Positions 1 to 7,129 of a stretch of DNA of 64,000 nt are shown piece after piece; within the stretch, counting starts at the first letter, position 1; each line of letters opens with the position of its first letter. Where the stretch lies: assembly GCF_900091525.1 (NCBI RefSeq), contig NZ_FMCU01000016.1:106508-170507 (forward strand). The letters run 5' to 3'. The DNA comes from Micromonospora matsumotoense. Lineage in GTDB: Bacteria > Actinomycetota > Actinomycetes > Mycobacteriales > Micromonosporaceae. The notes beneath the pieces were generated by a model that did no database searches, was not told the origin of the DNA, and saw nothing but the letters and a program-made list of their open reading frames with translations. A program made the translations under genes and the position numbers.

Positions 1-839
1 CCGCGCGGGCCGCGCAGCGACTTGTGGGTGGTGGTGGTGACGATGTGCGCGTGCGGCACCGGGTCGAAGTCGCCGGTGAAGACCTTGCCGGCGACCAGGC
101 CGGCGAAGTGCGCCATGTCGACCATGAAGGTGGCCCCGACCGAGTCGGCGATCTCCCGCATGATCCGGAAGTTCACCTTCCGGGGGTACGCCGAGTAGCC
201 GGCGACCAGGATCAGGGGCTTGAACTCCCGGGCGGCCTCGGCGACCCGGTCGTAGTCGATCAGGCCGGTGGCCGGGTCGGTGCCGTAGCTGCGCTGGTCG
301 AACATCTTGCCGGAGATGTTCGGCCGGAAACCGTGGGTGAGGTGGCCGCCGGCGTCCAGCGACATGCCCAGCATCCGCTGGTCGCCCAGCTCGCGGCGCA
401 GCGCGAACCAGTCCGCCTCGGTCAGGTCGTTGACGTGGCGTACCTGGGCCTTCTTCAACGCCGGGGACTCCACCCGGTCGGCCAGGATCGCCCAGAAGGC
501 GACCAGGTTGGCGTCGATGCCGGAGTGCGGCTGCACGTACGCGTGGGACGCCCCGAAAAGCTCCTTGGCGTGCTCGGCGGCGAGCGCCTCGACGGTGTCG
601 ACGTTCTGGCAACCGGCGTAGAAGCGACGACCGACGGTGCCCTCGGCGTACTTGTCGCTGAACCAGTTGCCCATGGTCAGCAGGGTGGCCGGGGAGGCGT
701 AGTTCTCGCTGGCGATCAGCTTCAACGACTCGCGCTGGTCGGCCAGTTCCGCGCCGATCGCGTCGGCCACCCGGGGCTCGACGGCCCGGATCACCTCGAG
801 CGCGCTGCGGAAGGCGGTGGATTCGGCGTTCAGCGACAT
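1..839 (-). CDS. glyA: Serine hydroxymethyltransferase, 3' end cut by window edge
   Basis: This PLP enzyme interconverts serine and glycine with transfer of a one-carbon unit to tetrahydrofolate in the cytoplasm. The visible 279 residues contain the SHMT substrate region (LIASENYAS), the long actinobacterial insert after it, MVDMAHFAGLVA, and the PLP-lysine motif TTTTHKSLRG with the lysine at about residue 273, just before the window edge. The remaining C-terminal part lies outside. The ATG at 839 follows a GGAGGT ribosome binding site. A ZTP riboswitch sits directly upstream, which ties expression to folate and one-carbon status. Family assignment is secure. Confidence 0.97.
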   Translation of the reverse strand, partial: MSLNAESTAFRSALEVIRAVEPRVADAIGAELADQRESLKLIASENYASPATLLTMGNWFSDKYAEGTVGRRFYAGCQNVDTVEALAAEHAKELFGASHAYVQPHSGIDANLVAFWAILADRVESPALKKAQVRHVNDLTEADWFALRRELGDQRMLGMSLDAGGHLTHGFRPNISGKMFDQRSYGTDPATGLIDYDRVAEAAREFKPLILVAGYSAYPRKVNFRIMREIADSVGATFMVDMAHFAGLVAGKVFTGDFDPVPHAHIVTTTTHKSLRGPR

Positions 840-863
840 GCGACCTCCAGGTGACGTGCGGAA

Positions 864-952
864 GGCCCAGGCGCTCGGCGTGCGTCCTCATGACGGGGCC
901 GCTTCCCGATGGTGATCCATCCCCACGCGCCAGTCACGGCCCGCCGACGATC
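864..952 (-). promoter_or_regulatory. ZTP (pfl) riboswitch upstream of glyA
   Basis: Read on the minus strand the leader contains the conserved pfl blocks in order: GGGCCGTGACTGGCG, then ATCACCATCGGGAAGCG, then after a variable loop GCCGAGCGCCTGGGC. These match the 5' domain, the internal-loop strand and the 3' pseudoknot block of the ZTP-binding riboswitch class. About 25 nt separate it from the glyA start. The class senses ZTP/ZMP, which builds up when 10-formyl-THF is short, and switches on one-carbon genes. The motif is read directly; the ligand is inferred from the class. Confidence 0.87.
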
Positions 953-1124
953 CTACCGGGTGCCGTCCGGACCGCCTGTGCGTACCTCCGGTGCCCGCCG
1001 TCGGCCGGTTCTCCGATCGTGCGGAGATCCGGTGTCCCTGGACCGGATCGGGCGGCCGGCCACCGCCGTTGCGCGGTCGTCGGGGTGTTCCCACGTGGGG
1101 CGCTCGGCTGCGTACGATCGGCGG

Positions 1125-1994
1125 ATGCTGGGGGAGGACACCGAGGGCAGTCTGGTCGCGATCAGCGACCTGCACGTCGGGTACGCGGAGAATCGTGCCC
1201 TGGTCGAGGCGCTGCGACCCGCCTCGCCACGGGACTGGCTGATCGTCGCCGGTGACGTGGCGGACACCGTGGCCGACATCGAGTGGGCGCTCGGCCTGCT
1301 CGCGGAACGCTTCGACACCGTCATCTGGGCACCCGGCAACCACGAGCTGTGGACCCCGCCGGCCGATCCGGTGACCCTGCGCGGGGTGGACCGCTACGAG
1401 CTGCTGGTGCGCCGCTGCCGGGAGTTGGGCGTGGTCACCCCGGAGGACGACTACCGGGTGTGGCGGGGGCCGGGCGGTCCCGCCCTGGTGGCCCCGCTGT
1501 TCCTGCTGTACGACTACAGCTGGCGACCGCCGGGGTTCGACACCCGGGAGGCGGCGCTGGCCGAGGCGTACCGGACCGGGATCGTCTGCACCGACGAGTT
1601 CCTGCTGCACCCCGACCCGTACCCGAGCCGGCAGGCGTGGTGCGCGGCCCGGCTGGAGGAAACCGCCCGCCGGCTGGCCGACCGCGACCCGGCGCTGCCC
1701 ACCGTGCTGGTCAACCACTGGCCGTTGGACCGCCACCCGACCGAGGTGCTGCGCTATCCGATCTTCGCGCAGTGGTGCGGGACGGAGGCCACCGCCGACT
1801 GGCACCGCCGGTTCGCCGCCGCCGCAGTGGTCTACGGGCACCTGCACATCCCCCGCACCACCTGGAAGGACGAGGTGCGGTTCGAGGAGGTGTCGGTGGG
1901 CTACCCCCGGGAGTGGCGGCAGCGCAGCGTGGCCCCCGGGCGGGTACGGCAGATCCTGCCCGCGCCGACGGGCACACCGGCGACCCTCTGGTGA
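1125..1994 (+). CDS. Metallophosphoesterase family protein
   Basis: This is a 289-residue calcineurin-like phosphoesterase. Metal-binding blocks are visible in order: SDLHVG near the N-terminus, GDVAD, PGNHE, LVNHWPL and GHLHIPR. Such proteins are two-metal phosphomonoesterases or phosphodiesterases; the substrate cannot be read from sequence. There is no signal peptide, so it is probably cytoplasmic. I chose the internal ATG at 1125 over upstream in-frame codons because the protein similarity begins just after it and the longer reading crosses the glyA riboswitch region. It is divergent from glyA. Confidence 0.85.
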   Translation: MLGEDTEGSLVAISDLHVGYAENRALVEALRPASPRDWLIVAGDVADTVADIEWALGLLAERFDTVIWAPGNHELWTPPADPVTLRGVDRYELLVRRCRELGVVTPEDDYRVWRGPGGPALVAPLFLLYDYSWRPPGFDTREAALAEAYRTGIVCTDEFLLHPDPYPSRQAWCAARLEETARRLADRDPALPTVLVNHWPLDRHPTEVLRYPIFAQWCGTEATADWHRRFAAAAVVYGHLHIPRTTWKDEVRFEEVSVGYPREWRQRSVAPGRVRQILPAPTGTPATLW

Positions 1995-2003
1995 ACCAGC
2001 GGC

Positions 2004-2366
2004 TCAGCCGGCGTCGAGGCGGGTGAGTAGCGCGTCGGTCACCGCCCCGAGGCGGCGGGCGGCGGCCGGATCGAGCGTCCCGGTCGACAGGGGCACGGGT
2101 CGGCCCCGGTCGCTGGCGGTCAGGGCGTCCGGCGGCGGTTTGTCGATCCACGCCACGATGGGGTGGACCGATTTCCCGACCCGCCTGGCGAAGACCGACG
2201 ACGCCCGGATCACCCCACGGATCGGTGTCGGCAGGGTGGACAGGTCGCGGCTGCGGGTGAAGCCGGGGTGGTAGAGCACGTACCGGGCCCGCGCGCCGGA
2301 GCGTGCCGCGAAGTCCACCCCGAGCAGGTCGTTCGCCCGCCCGGCCTGCAACTGCGCGTCGACCAT
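2004..2366 (-). pseudogene. 3' remnant of a short-chain dehydrogenase/reductase
   Basis: The 120-residue frame resembles only the C-terminal part of an SDR oxidoreductase (AGRANDLLGVDFAAR, then RYVLYHPGFTRS). Full-length relatives are about 280-300 residues, with a Rossmann GxxxGxG motif and a YxxxK pair, and both are missing. Upstream on the same strand a strong terminator and the hemerythrin gene begin at once, so no room is left for the missing half. No ribosome binding site is evident before the ATG at 2366. I read it as a truncated, probably non-functional remnant. Confidence 0.65.
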
Positions 2367-2400
2367 GCCGTACCTGCGGGTGACCGCCCCGGCGGGATCG

Positions 2401-2432
2401 AGAGGGGCCCGACCGGACGGTCGGGCCCCTCT
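2401..2432 (-). terminator. Intrinsic terminator-like hairpin after the hemerythrin gene
   Basis: A perfect inverted repeat with 14 bp arms (AGAGGGGCCCGACC) and a 4 nt loop lies 32 bp past the hemerythrin stop. It has no long T run, as is usual in high-GC actinomycetes. Confidence 0.7.
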
Positions 2433-2464
2433 GACGTACTCCGGTGCGGGTGTCGCCGGTCAGG

Positions 2465-2974
2465 TCAGGCGGTGATGGCGTGCCGGGCGCTCTTGATCGC
2501 CTTCGGGTCGCTGGGCGAGCGGGGCGCGTCCGGGCGCAGCGCGATCATCCGCTCGCCGATCTCCTGGAGCGGGTTGCGGCCGAGCGCCTCACGCACCTTC
2601 GGGAACCACTCCTGCTCCTCCTCCTCGATGTGGTGCTCGACGTTCTCGATCAGCACCGTGGTCTTGGCGACGAAGTGGTCGTCGGAGGCGTCCATCGCGG
2701 CCAACTCGGCGCAGAGCACGTCGGCGACGTGGTGCTCCTCGTACGACTCCAGGATGTCGTCCTCCAGGTCCGGGACGAGCTTGCGGACCTCCGGGTACAT
2801 CACCTCGTTCTCGAGGTAGGTGTGCGTGGTGAGGGCTGCCACGATCTCGTCGACCAGCTTGCGGCGGCGACTGGCCGGCCCCTCCGGCCCCTCCTGCGCC
2901 TTCTCGAACTCGCGGAAGAGGCGGCGCATCTCCTTGTGGTCCTCTTTGAGCAGGACGATGGCGTCGGTGGACAC
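2465..2974 (-). CDS. Hemerythrin HHE domain protein
   Basis: This 169-residue protein has a four-helix hemerythrin-like fold with the expected metal ligands: EDHKEM near residue 12, HTYLENEVMYPE near 50, EEHHVAD near 78 and HHIEEEEQEWFP near 115. Family members bind a di-iron centre and are linked to oxygen, NO or iron handling; the exact role is not visible. It starts at GTG 2974, 6-7 nt after a GGAGGT-like site, rather than at upstream codons that run through the intergenic gap. It may be cotranscribed with the NnrD-like gene 90 bp upstream. Confidence 0.88.
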   Translation of the reverse strand: MSTDAIVLLKEDHKEMRRLFREFEKAQEGPEGPASRRRKLVDEIVAALTTHTYLENEVMYPEVRKLVPDLEDDILESYEEHHVADVLCAELAAMDASDDHFVAKTTVLIENVEHHIEEEEQEWFPKVREALGRNPLQEIGERMIALRPDAPRSPSDPKAIKSARHAITA

Positions 2975-3063
2975 CGGCAGACCTCCTTGATCGGCTGACG
3001 GGAATCCCGGTACCCCGGGATGAGCTGCGGAAACGGATCGCGGTCGACGAATGTCCGGGGGCG

Positions 3064-3933
3064 TCAGACGGTGGCGATGGTGTGCGGGATCTCGTCGAGC
3101 AGTTCGCGGGCGAGGAACCCGATCCGGCCGAACCGGGGCACCAGCCGCTGACCGCTGACCGCGTGCACCCACGCCGCCCAGCAGGCCGCCTGGGCCGGTT
3201 CCGCGCCCCGGGAGAGCAGTCCGGCGAGCAGTCCGGCCCGCACGTCGCCGCTGCCGGAGGTGCCCAGCCCGGCGTCGCCGCTCTCCTCCCGCCAGCCCTG
3301 GCCGTCGGGGGTGGCGATGTGGCCGTAGAGGGAGACCACCGCCTCGTACCGGCGGGCCAGTTCGCGGGAGTCGGCGTCCAGGTCGTCGCCGGGGTCCCGG
3401 CCGAGCAGGTGCCGGGCCTCGGTGAGGTTCGGGGTCAGCACCACCCGCCGGTCCGCGCCGACCAGCAGGTCCGGTTCGTGGCTGAGCGCGCCCAGCGCGT
3501 ACGCGTCGAAGACCAGCGCCGTGCGCGGCCCGGCCGCCGAAAGGACCAGGCGCAGCAGCGCGCGGGTCTGGTCGATGTCGTTGAGGCCCGGCCCGACGGC
3601 GACCACGTCGGCCTGCGCGACCAGGTCGCCGAGCCGGTCGCCCGGGTCACCGGCGACCGCGCCGTCGTCGGTCTCCGGCAGGCCGACCACCATCGCCTCG
3701 GGCACCTGGATGCTCAGCGCGGCGGCGGTGGACTCGGCGGCGGCCAGTTGCAGCACCCCCGCGCCGGCCCGCAGCGCGGCCACCCCGGCCAGCAGCACCG
3801 CTCCCGGGGTGAACCGGGAGCCGCCGATCACCAGGACGGTGCCCCGGTTGTCCTTGCCGCCGGTCGGCACCGGCAGGGCCCAGTCGCGCAGCAGTCCCGG
3901 GGTGATGACCCGGGTGTCAGACCGGTTCGGCAT
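3064..3933 (-). CDS. ADP-dependent NAD(P)H-hydrate dehydratase-like protein
   Basis: This 289-residue protein has the YjeF C-terminal (ribokinase-like) fold that dehydrates hydrated NAD(P)H using ADP. Visible blocks are KDNRGTVLVIGGS, AALRAGAGVLQLA, VAVGPGLN and the anion-hole/catalytic stretch GTSGSGDVRAGLLAGLLSRG. The N-terminal epimerase domain of bifunctional Nnr is absent. Two blocks differ from the common form: FDAYALG where DADAL is usual, and TPNLTEA where a TPHPGE-like motif is usual. It may therefore be a diverged branch. Its ATG overlaps the upstream phosphatase by 17 bp, so the two are translationally coupled. Confidence 0.78.
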   Translation of the reverse strand: MPNRSDTRVITPGLLRDWALPVPTGGKDNRGTVLVIGGSRFTPGAVLLAGVAALRAGAGVLQLAAAESTAAALSIQVPEAMVVGLPETDDGAVAGDPGDRLGDLVAQADVVAVGPGLNDIDQTRALLRLVLSAAGPRTALVFDAYALGALSHEPDLLVGADRRVVLTPNLTEARHLLGRDPGDDLDADSRELARRYEAVVSLYGHIATPDGQGWREESGDAGLGTSGSGDVRAGLLAGLLSRGAEPAQAACWAAWVHAVSGQRLVPRFGRIGFLARELLDEIPHTIATV

Positions 3934-4648
3934 GGATCTCGTCCTCCGTGGTGGGTGGGGCGCCCTGCGCGTGCAGGTGGGTGACGTCGTTGAAGATGTC
4001 CGGGGTGAGCCGGCCGGCGGCGTCCGCCGACCAGCCGGTCACCGAGCAGTTGGCGATCACGTGTTCCCGGGTCAGCCCCATCAGCTCCGCCTCGGACAGC
4101 CCTTCCACCAGGTAGCGGAGCAGGAAGACCAGGGCGTCGTGCCCGAACAGCAGCACCCGCCGCCCCTGGTGGTCGCGGCGCAGGTCGCCGAGGAGGGTAC
4201 GCAGCCGCAGCGCCACGTCGGTCCAGGATTCGCCGCCCGGCGGCCGGTAGTAGAACTTGCCGAGCCGGTGCCGCCGGGCCGCCTCGTCGGGGAACCGGCG
4301 GGCCACCCCGTGCCCGGTCAACCCGTCGAGGATGCCCAGTTCGCGGTCGCGCAGCCGTTCGTCGACACTCGCCGGGATGCCGGTGTCGGCCAGCGCCAAC
4401 TCCGCCGTACGCATCGCGCGCAGGTAGGGCGAGACGACCGCCACGTCGGGTCGGCGGTCCGCCGGCAGGCCGGCCAGCCAGCGGGCGGTGGCCCGTGCCT
4501 GCTGCTCGCCGGTGTCCGACAGCGGCACGTCGGCGTCCCGGTGGGTCAGGTCGATCAGCTCGGCGCCGTTCGACTCGGCCGCCGAGGCGGCGACGTTCGC
4601 CGTGCTCTCACCGTGCCGGACGATCCACAGCGCCCCCAGTTCCGCCAT
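3917..4648 (-). CDS. Histidine phosphatase (phosphoglycerate mutase-like) family protein
   Basis: This 243-residue protein carries the RHGE motif of the histidine phosphatase superfamily (WIVRHGESTANVA, catalytic His near residue 11), the SPYLRAMRTAELA block, RELGILDGLTG and the second histidine in LLFGHDALV. The substrate is not predictable; pairing with an NAD(P)HX repair enzyme suggests metabolite repair or nucleotide clean-up (inference). It starts at ATG 4648. The upstream region is rich in CCCCG runs. It is the first gene of a minus-strand unit leading into the NnrD-like gene. Confidence 0.85.
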   Translation of the reverse strand: MAELGALWIVRHGESTANVAASAAESNGAELIDLTHRDADVPLSDTGEQQARATARWLAGLPADRRPDVAVVSPYLRAMRTAELALADTGIPASVDERLRDRELGILDGLTGHGVARRFPDEAARRHRLGKFYYRPPGGESWTDVALRLRTLLGDLRRDHQGRRVLLFGHDALVFLLRYLVEGLSEAELMGLTREHVIANCSVTGWSADAAGRLTPDIFNDVTHLHAQGAPPTTEDEIHAEPV

Positions 4649-4759
4649 GGCCCCATGCCTACCCCCGCCCCGCCCCGGATAATCGCCCGCCCGACCGGCG
4701 CAGCGCCCTGCCGCCCCGCCCGGCCCCGCCCCGCCCCGCCCCGAGCGGGAGGGGTGCCC

Positions 4760-4830
4760 GCAATATCGCTGATGTAGCGGTATCAAAGGCCGACGGATAC
4801 CGCTACATCGGTGACATGGAGTCGATCACG
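4760..4830. repeat. Intergenic repeat unit A with perfect 14 bp inverted repeat
   Basis: The gene-free stretch 4649-5106 holds two related units. Unit A begins GCAATATCGCTG and contains the arms GATGTAGCGGTATC (4771-4784) and GATACCGCTACATC (4796-4809) around an 11 nt loop, then GGTGACATGGAGTCGATCA. I see no ORF in it. The rest of the stretch is a CCCCG-rich tract (4716-4740) and unremarkable GC-rich sequence. Confidence 0.75.
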
Positions 4831-4898
4831 TGTCGCCGCAGCAGGGCGGCCATTGCCCTGCCGGTCCGGGTGGGCCAGCGGGCGGGCGGCGGGCGCTC

Positions 4899-4966
4899 GC
4901 AATGTCGCTGAGATAGCGGTATCGGAGCAGGCGGATAGCGCTGTTTCGGTGACATGGAGTTGATCA
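4899..4966. repeat. Intergenic repeat unit B, diverged copy of unit A
   Basis: Unit B repeats the order of unit A about 139 bp downstream: GCAATGTCGCTG, then AGATAGCGGTATC, a loop, GGATAGCGCTGTTTC and GGTGACATGGAGTTGATCA. The outer and 3' blocks are the best conserved, while the inverted repeat has decayed (GATAGCGCT in place of GATACCGCT). Confidence 0.7.
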
Positions 4967-5106
4967 TGCGGTGGCCTCGACGAGGAAGGCCCAGCCGTAT
5001 TCCCGGGCGGCGTCGTCTCGGAGCGCCCGTCGTGCCCCGCTGGTCGGGGTGCCGTGTTCGTTGGTCCGGGGTCGGCCCGTCGCCGGTGGGCCGATACCCT
5101 GCCCCC

Positions 5107-5661
5107 GTGGACGGCGGGGCGGGCGGCGGGGCGGGCGGCGAACGGGTGGCGGCATCGCTCACCGGATGGCTGGCCCGGCTGGAGTTCACCGACCTGGGCA
5201 CCGACGAGGTGACCGCGCGGATTATCGACGCCGTGCTGGCCTGGGCCGCCGAGCAGGGCTGGCGGTCCTACCGTCGGGCGGCGAGCGTGCTGCCGCTGCC
5301 CCCGCCGATGACCGACCGGCACTCGGTGCTGGACGTGGCGTGTGCCCGCCGGGACGGCCCGCCCGTGGTGATCGAGGTCGACCACACCGACCGGCGGCGC
5401 ACCTGGGAGAAGCTCACGGCGGAGGCCGCCGCCGGCCGGGTGGTCCTCTGGGTGCGCTGGGGTCCGGGGCGGTTCGCCGTGCCGCCGGCACCGATCCACC
5501 TGGTCACCTGCGAGGTGTCCCGACACGCCGGGCCGGCGGGCGCGGGCCGCCGGCACAGCCGGGCCTCGGGTCCGGCCCGGCCGGCACCCGTCCACTCCGC
5601 CCGTGACGTCGACCCGGTCGTCGAGCCGCTGCCGCTGCCACCTGTCGAACCCGGTTCCTGA
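5107..5661 (+). CDS. Hypothetical protein with a possible nuclease-like core
   Basis: This 184-residue protein is not recognised. The middle (about residues 75-120) reads SVLDVACARRDG, PVVIEVDHTDRR, then KLTAEAAAGRVVLWVRWG. An acidic residue on one strand, an E-x-D on the next and a following helix and strand resemble PD-(D/E)XK-like folds, but the canonical lysine is not in place. The C-terminal 50 residues are low-complexity Pro/Arg-rich. GTG 5107 was chosen because upstream in-frame sequence runs through the repeat units. It stands alone, convergent with the Sua5-like gene. Confidence 0.5.
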   Translation: MDGGAGGGAGGERVAASLTGWLARLEFTDLGTDEVTARIIDAVLAWAAEQGWRSYRRAASVLPLPPPMTDRHSVLDVACARRDGPPVVIEVDHTDRRRTWEKLTAEAAAGRVVLWVRWGPGRFAVPPAPIHLVTCEVSRHAGPAGAGRRHSRASGPARPAPVHSARDVDPVVEPLPLPPVEPGS

Positions 5662-5787
5662 CCCGGCAACGGCGGGGCCCCACGATCCGCCGCATCGGTC
5701 GGCGACGGCTGGCGGAGAAGGCGCGGACGACCCGGACGGTCCGACCACGCAACGGAGCCGGTGGGTCAGCGGCGGGCCGATGCGCGG

Positions 5788-6408
5788 CTACTCGAAGCGG
5801 GTCGGGTCGCCCGCGCCGTAGCGGACGATCTCCGGCTCGTCGGCGGAGAAGTCGACCACGGTGGTGGGCAGCGTGCCGCACTCGCCGGAGTCGATCACCG
5901 CGTCGATCGTGTGGTCGAGTCGTTCCTTGATCTCCCAGCCCTGGGTCATCGGTTCGGTCTCGCCGGGCAGCAGCAGGGTGCTGGACACCAACGGTTCACC
6001 CAGCGCCGCCAGCAGCGCCTGCGCGACCGGGTGGTCGGGGATGCGTACCCCGACGGTCTTCTTCCGGGGGTGCAGCAGTCGGCGCGGCACCTCCTTGGTC
6101 GCGGGCAGGATGAAGGTGTAGCTGCCCGGGGTGGCCGCCTTCAGCGACCGGAACACCGCATTGTTGATGTGCACGAACTGGCCGAGCTGCGCGAAGTCCC
6201 GGCAGACGAGGGTGAAGTGGTGCTTGCTGTCCAGGTGTCGGATCTCCCGGATCCGGTCGAGACCGTCCCGGTTGCCCAGTTGGCAGCCGAGCGCGAAGCA
6301 CGAGTCGGTCGGATAGGCGATCAGGCCGTCGGCGCGCAGCAGGTCGACCACCCGGGCGATCGTCCGTGGCTGCGGGTTCTCCGGGTGTACGTCGAGATAG
6401 ATCGCCAT
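5788..6408 (-). CDS. YciO/Sua5/YrdC family protein (threonylcarbamoyl-AMP synthase-like)
   Basis: This 206-residue single-domain YrdC-fold protein shows LIAYPTDSCFALGC, a lysine-rich nucleotide-binding block (HLDSKHHFTLVCRD), FILPATKEVP and VGVRIPDHP. TsaC/Sua5 enzymes make threonylcarbamoyl-adenylate for the t6A modification of tRNAs. The YciO branch, which this resembles in the KHHFTL block, is close but its role is less certain. It has no C-terminal Sua5 domain. The ATG at 6408 matches the usual family N-terminus (MAIYLDVHPEN). Confidence 0.85.
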   Translation of the reverse strand: MAIYLDVHPENPQPRTIARVVDLLRADGLIAYPTDSCFALGCQLGNRDGLDRIREIRHLDSKHHFTLVCRDFAQLGQFVHINNAVFRSLKAATPGSYTFILPATKEVPRRLLHPRKKTVGVRIPDHPVAQALLAALGEPLVSSTLLLPGETEPMTQGWEIKERLDHTIDAVIDSGECGTLPTTVVDFSADEPEIVRYGAGDPTRFE

Positions 6409-6418
6409 GGCGGCGAGC

Positions 6419-6619
6419 CTAGTGGGGCAGCGGCGGCGGTTGCCGGTGAGCCCGGAGCACGTCACGCGCCCAGGTCAGCATGTGGCAGCCGTCGTTGCCG
6501 CACTGGAAGCAGCGGCGGAGCGGTCGGGGCTCGTCCGCTGCCTCGTGGTGCTGGGCCAGCACCCGCTGCGCGGTCCAGAGGACCAGGGCGGGGGTGGCCG
6601 GTCCGTCGTCCATCGGCAT
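6419..6619 (-). CDS. Small Cys-rich protein divergent from GntR regulator
   Basis: This 66-residue protein carries a compact cysteine cluster (CFQCGNDGCHM, about residues 37-47) followed by LTWARDVL. The C-x2-C-x4-C-H spacing suggests a small metal site. It has no signal peptide or membrane segment, and the function is unknown. The ATG at 6619 follows a good GGGAGG site. It is divergent from the single-domain GntR gene and shares its AT-richer promoter region, so control by that regulator is plausible (inference). It stops 10 bp before the start of the YciO-like gene on the same strand, so the two may form one transcript. Confidence 0.65.
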   Translation of the reverse strand: MPMDDGPATPALVLWTAQRVLAQHHEAADEPRPLRRCFQCGNDGCHMLTWARDVLRAHRQPPPLPH

Positions 6620-6714
6620 GAGGGCCTCCCGTTGACAGGCAGGTCCGGGCACCGATCCCCGATCAGGCACCCGGACCGCTACCGGCAACCCGTGATTCGC
6701 TGAGCGTCACGAGC

Positions 6715-6800
6715 TGACACCGAGCGTAGAAGTATACAAGCATGAACGTCTAGGAACGTAGCTAAAAAACCCGTCTCGTTCTGGCTCGATTAGCGTCGTC
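6715..6800. promoter_or_regulatory. AT-rich divergent promoter/operator region
   Basis: The interval between the Cys-rich gene and the GntR gene is far richer in A and T than its surroundings. It includes AGTATACA, centred on the palindrome GTATAC (about 6732-6737), and GCTAAAAAAC. Such islands usually mark promoters in this kind of genome, and GTATAC-type palindromes resemble operators of small GntR/YtrA-like proteins. Only the composition and the palindrome are observed. Confidence 0.45.
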
Positions 6801-6802
6801 TC

Positions 6803-7039
6803 ATGATCGATCCAGACGGCCCGGTGCCGGTCTATCGCCAGGTGGCTGACATCCTGGCCGAGCGGATCGCCAAGGGTGATCTTGCGGCGCACCGGCCGAT
6901 TCCGAGCGAAGCGGCGCTCGTGCAGGAGTTCGGGGTGGCCCGGGGAACCGCCCGCCGTGCCGTCGCGGAGCTTCGGGAGCGCGGGTTGGTCTACACCGTG
7001 CCGCAGCGCGGGACCTATGTCGGACAGCCCGAGGCGTGA
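6803..7039 (+). CDS. Single-domain GntR family transcriptional regulator
   Basis: This 78-residue protein consists only of the GntR winged helix-turn-helix: VPVYRQVADILAERI, IPSEAALVQEFGVARGTARRAVAELRERG and the wing YTVPQRGTYVG. There is no effector-binding domain, so any ligand response must come from elsewhere or be absent. It starts at ATG 6803. It most likely represses itself and the divergent Cys-rich gene (inference from arrangement). Confidence 0.88.
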   Translation: MIDPDGPVPVYRQVADILAERIAKGDLAAHRPIPSEAALVQEFGVARGTARRAVAELRERGLVYTVPQRGTYVGQPEA

Positions 7040-7129
7040 CCACCCCGCACCGAGAGGCGGGGCAGTATGGCCCACCCGGCTTCTCGATCGGGTGAGCTGC
7101 CGCAGGGTGTCGGGGGTGGCCGTTACCGT

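Noticed and set aside
4716..4740. CCCCG-rich tract as a coding or regulatory element
   Set aside because: It is only a short low-complexity run in a GC-rich promoter gap; I see no motif in it.
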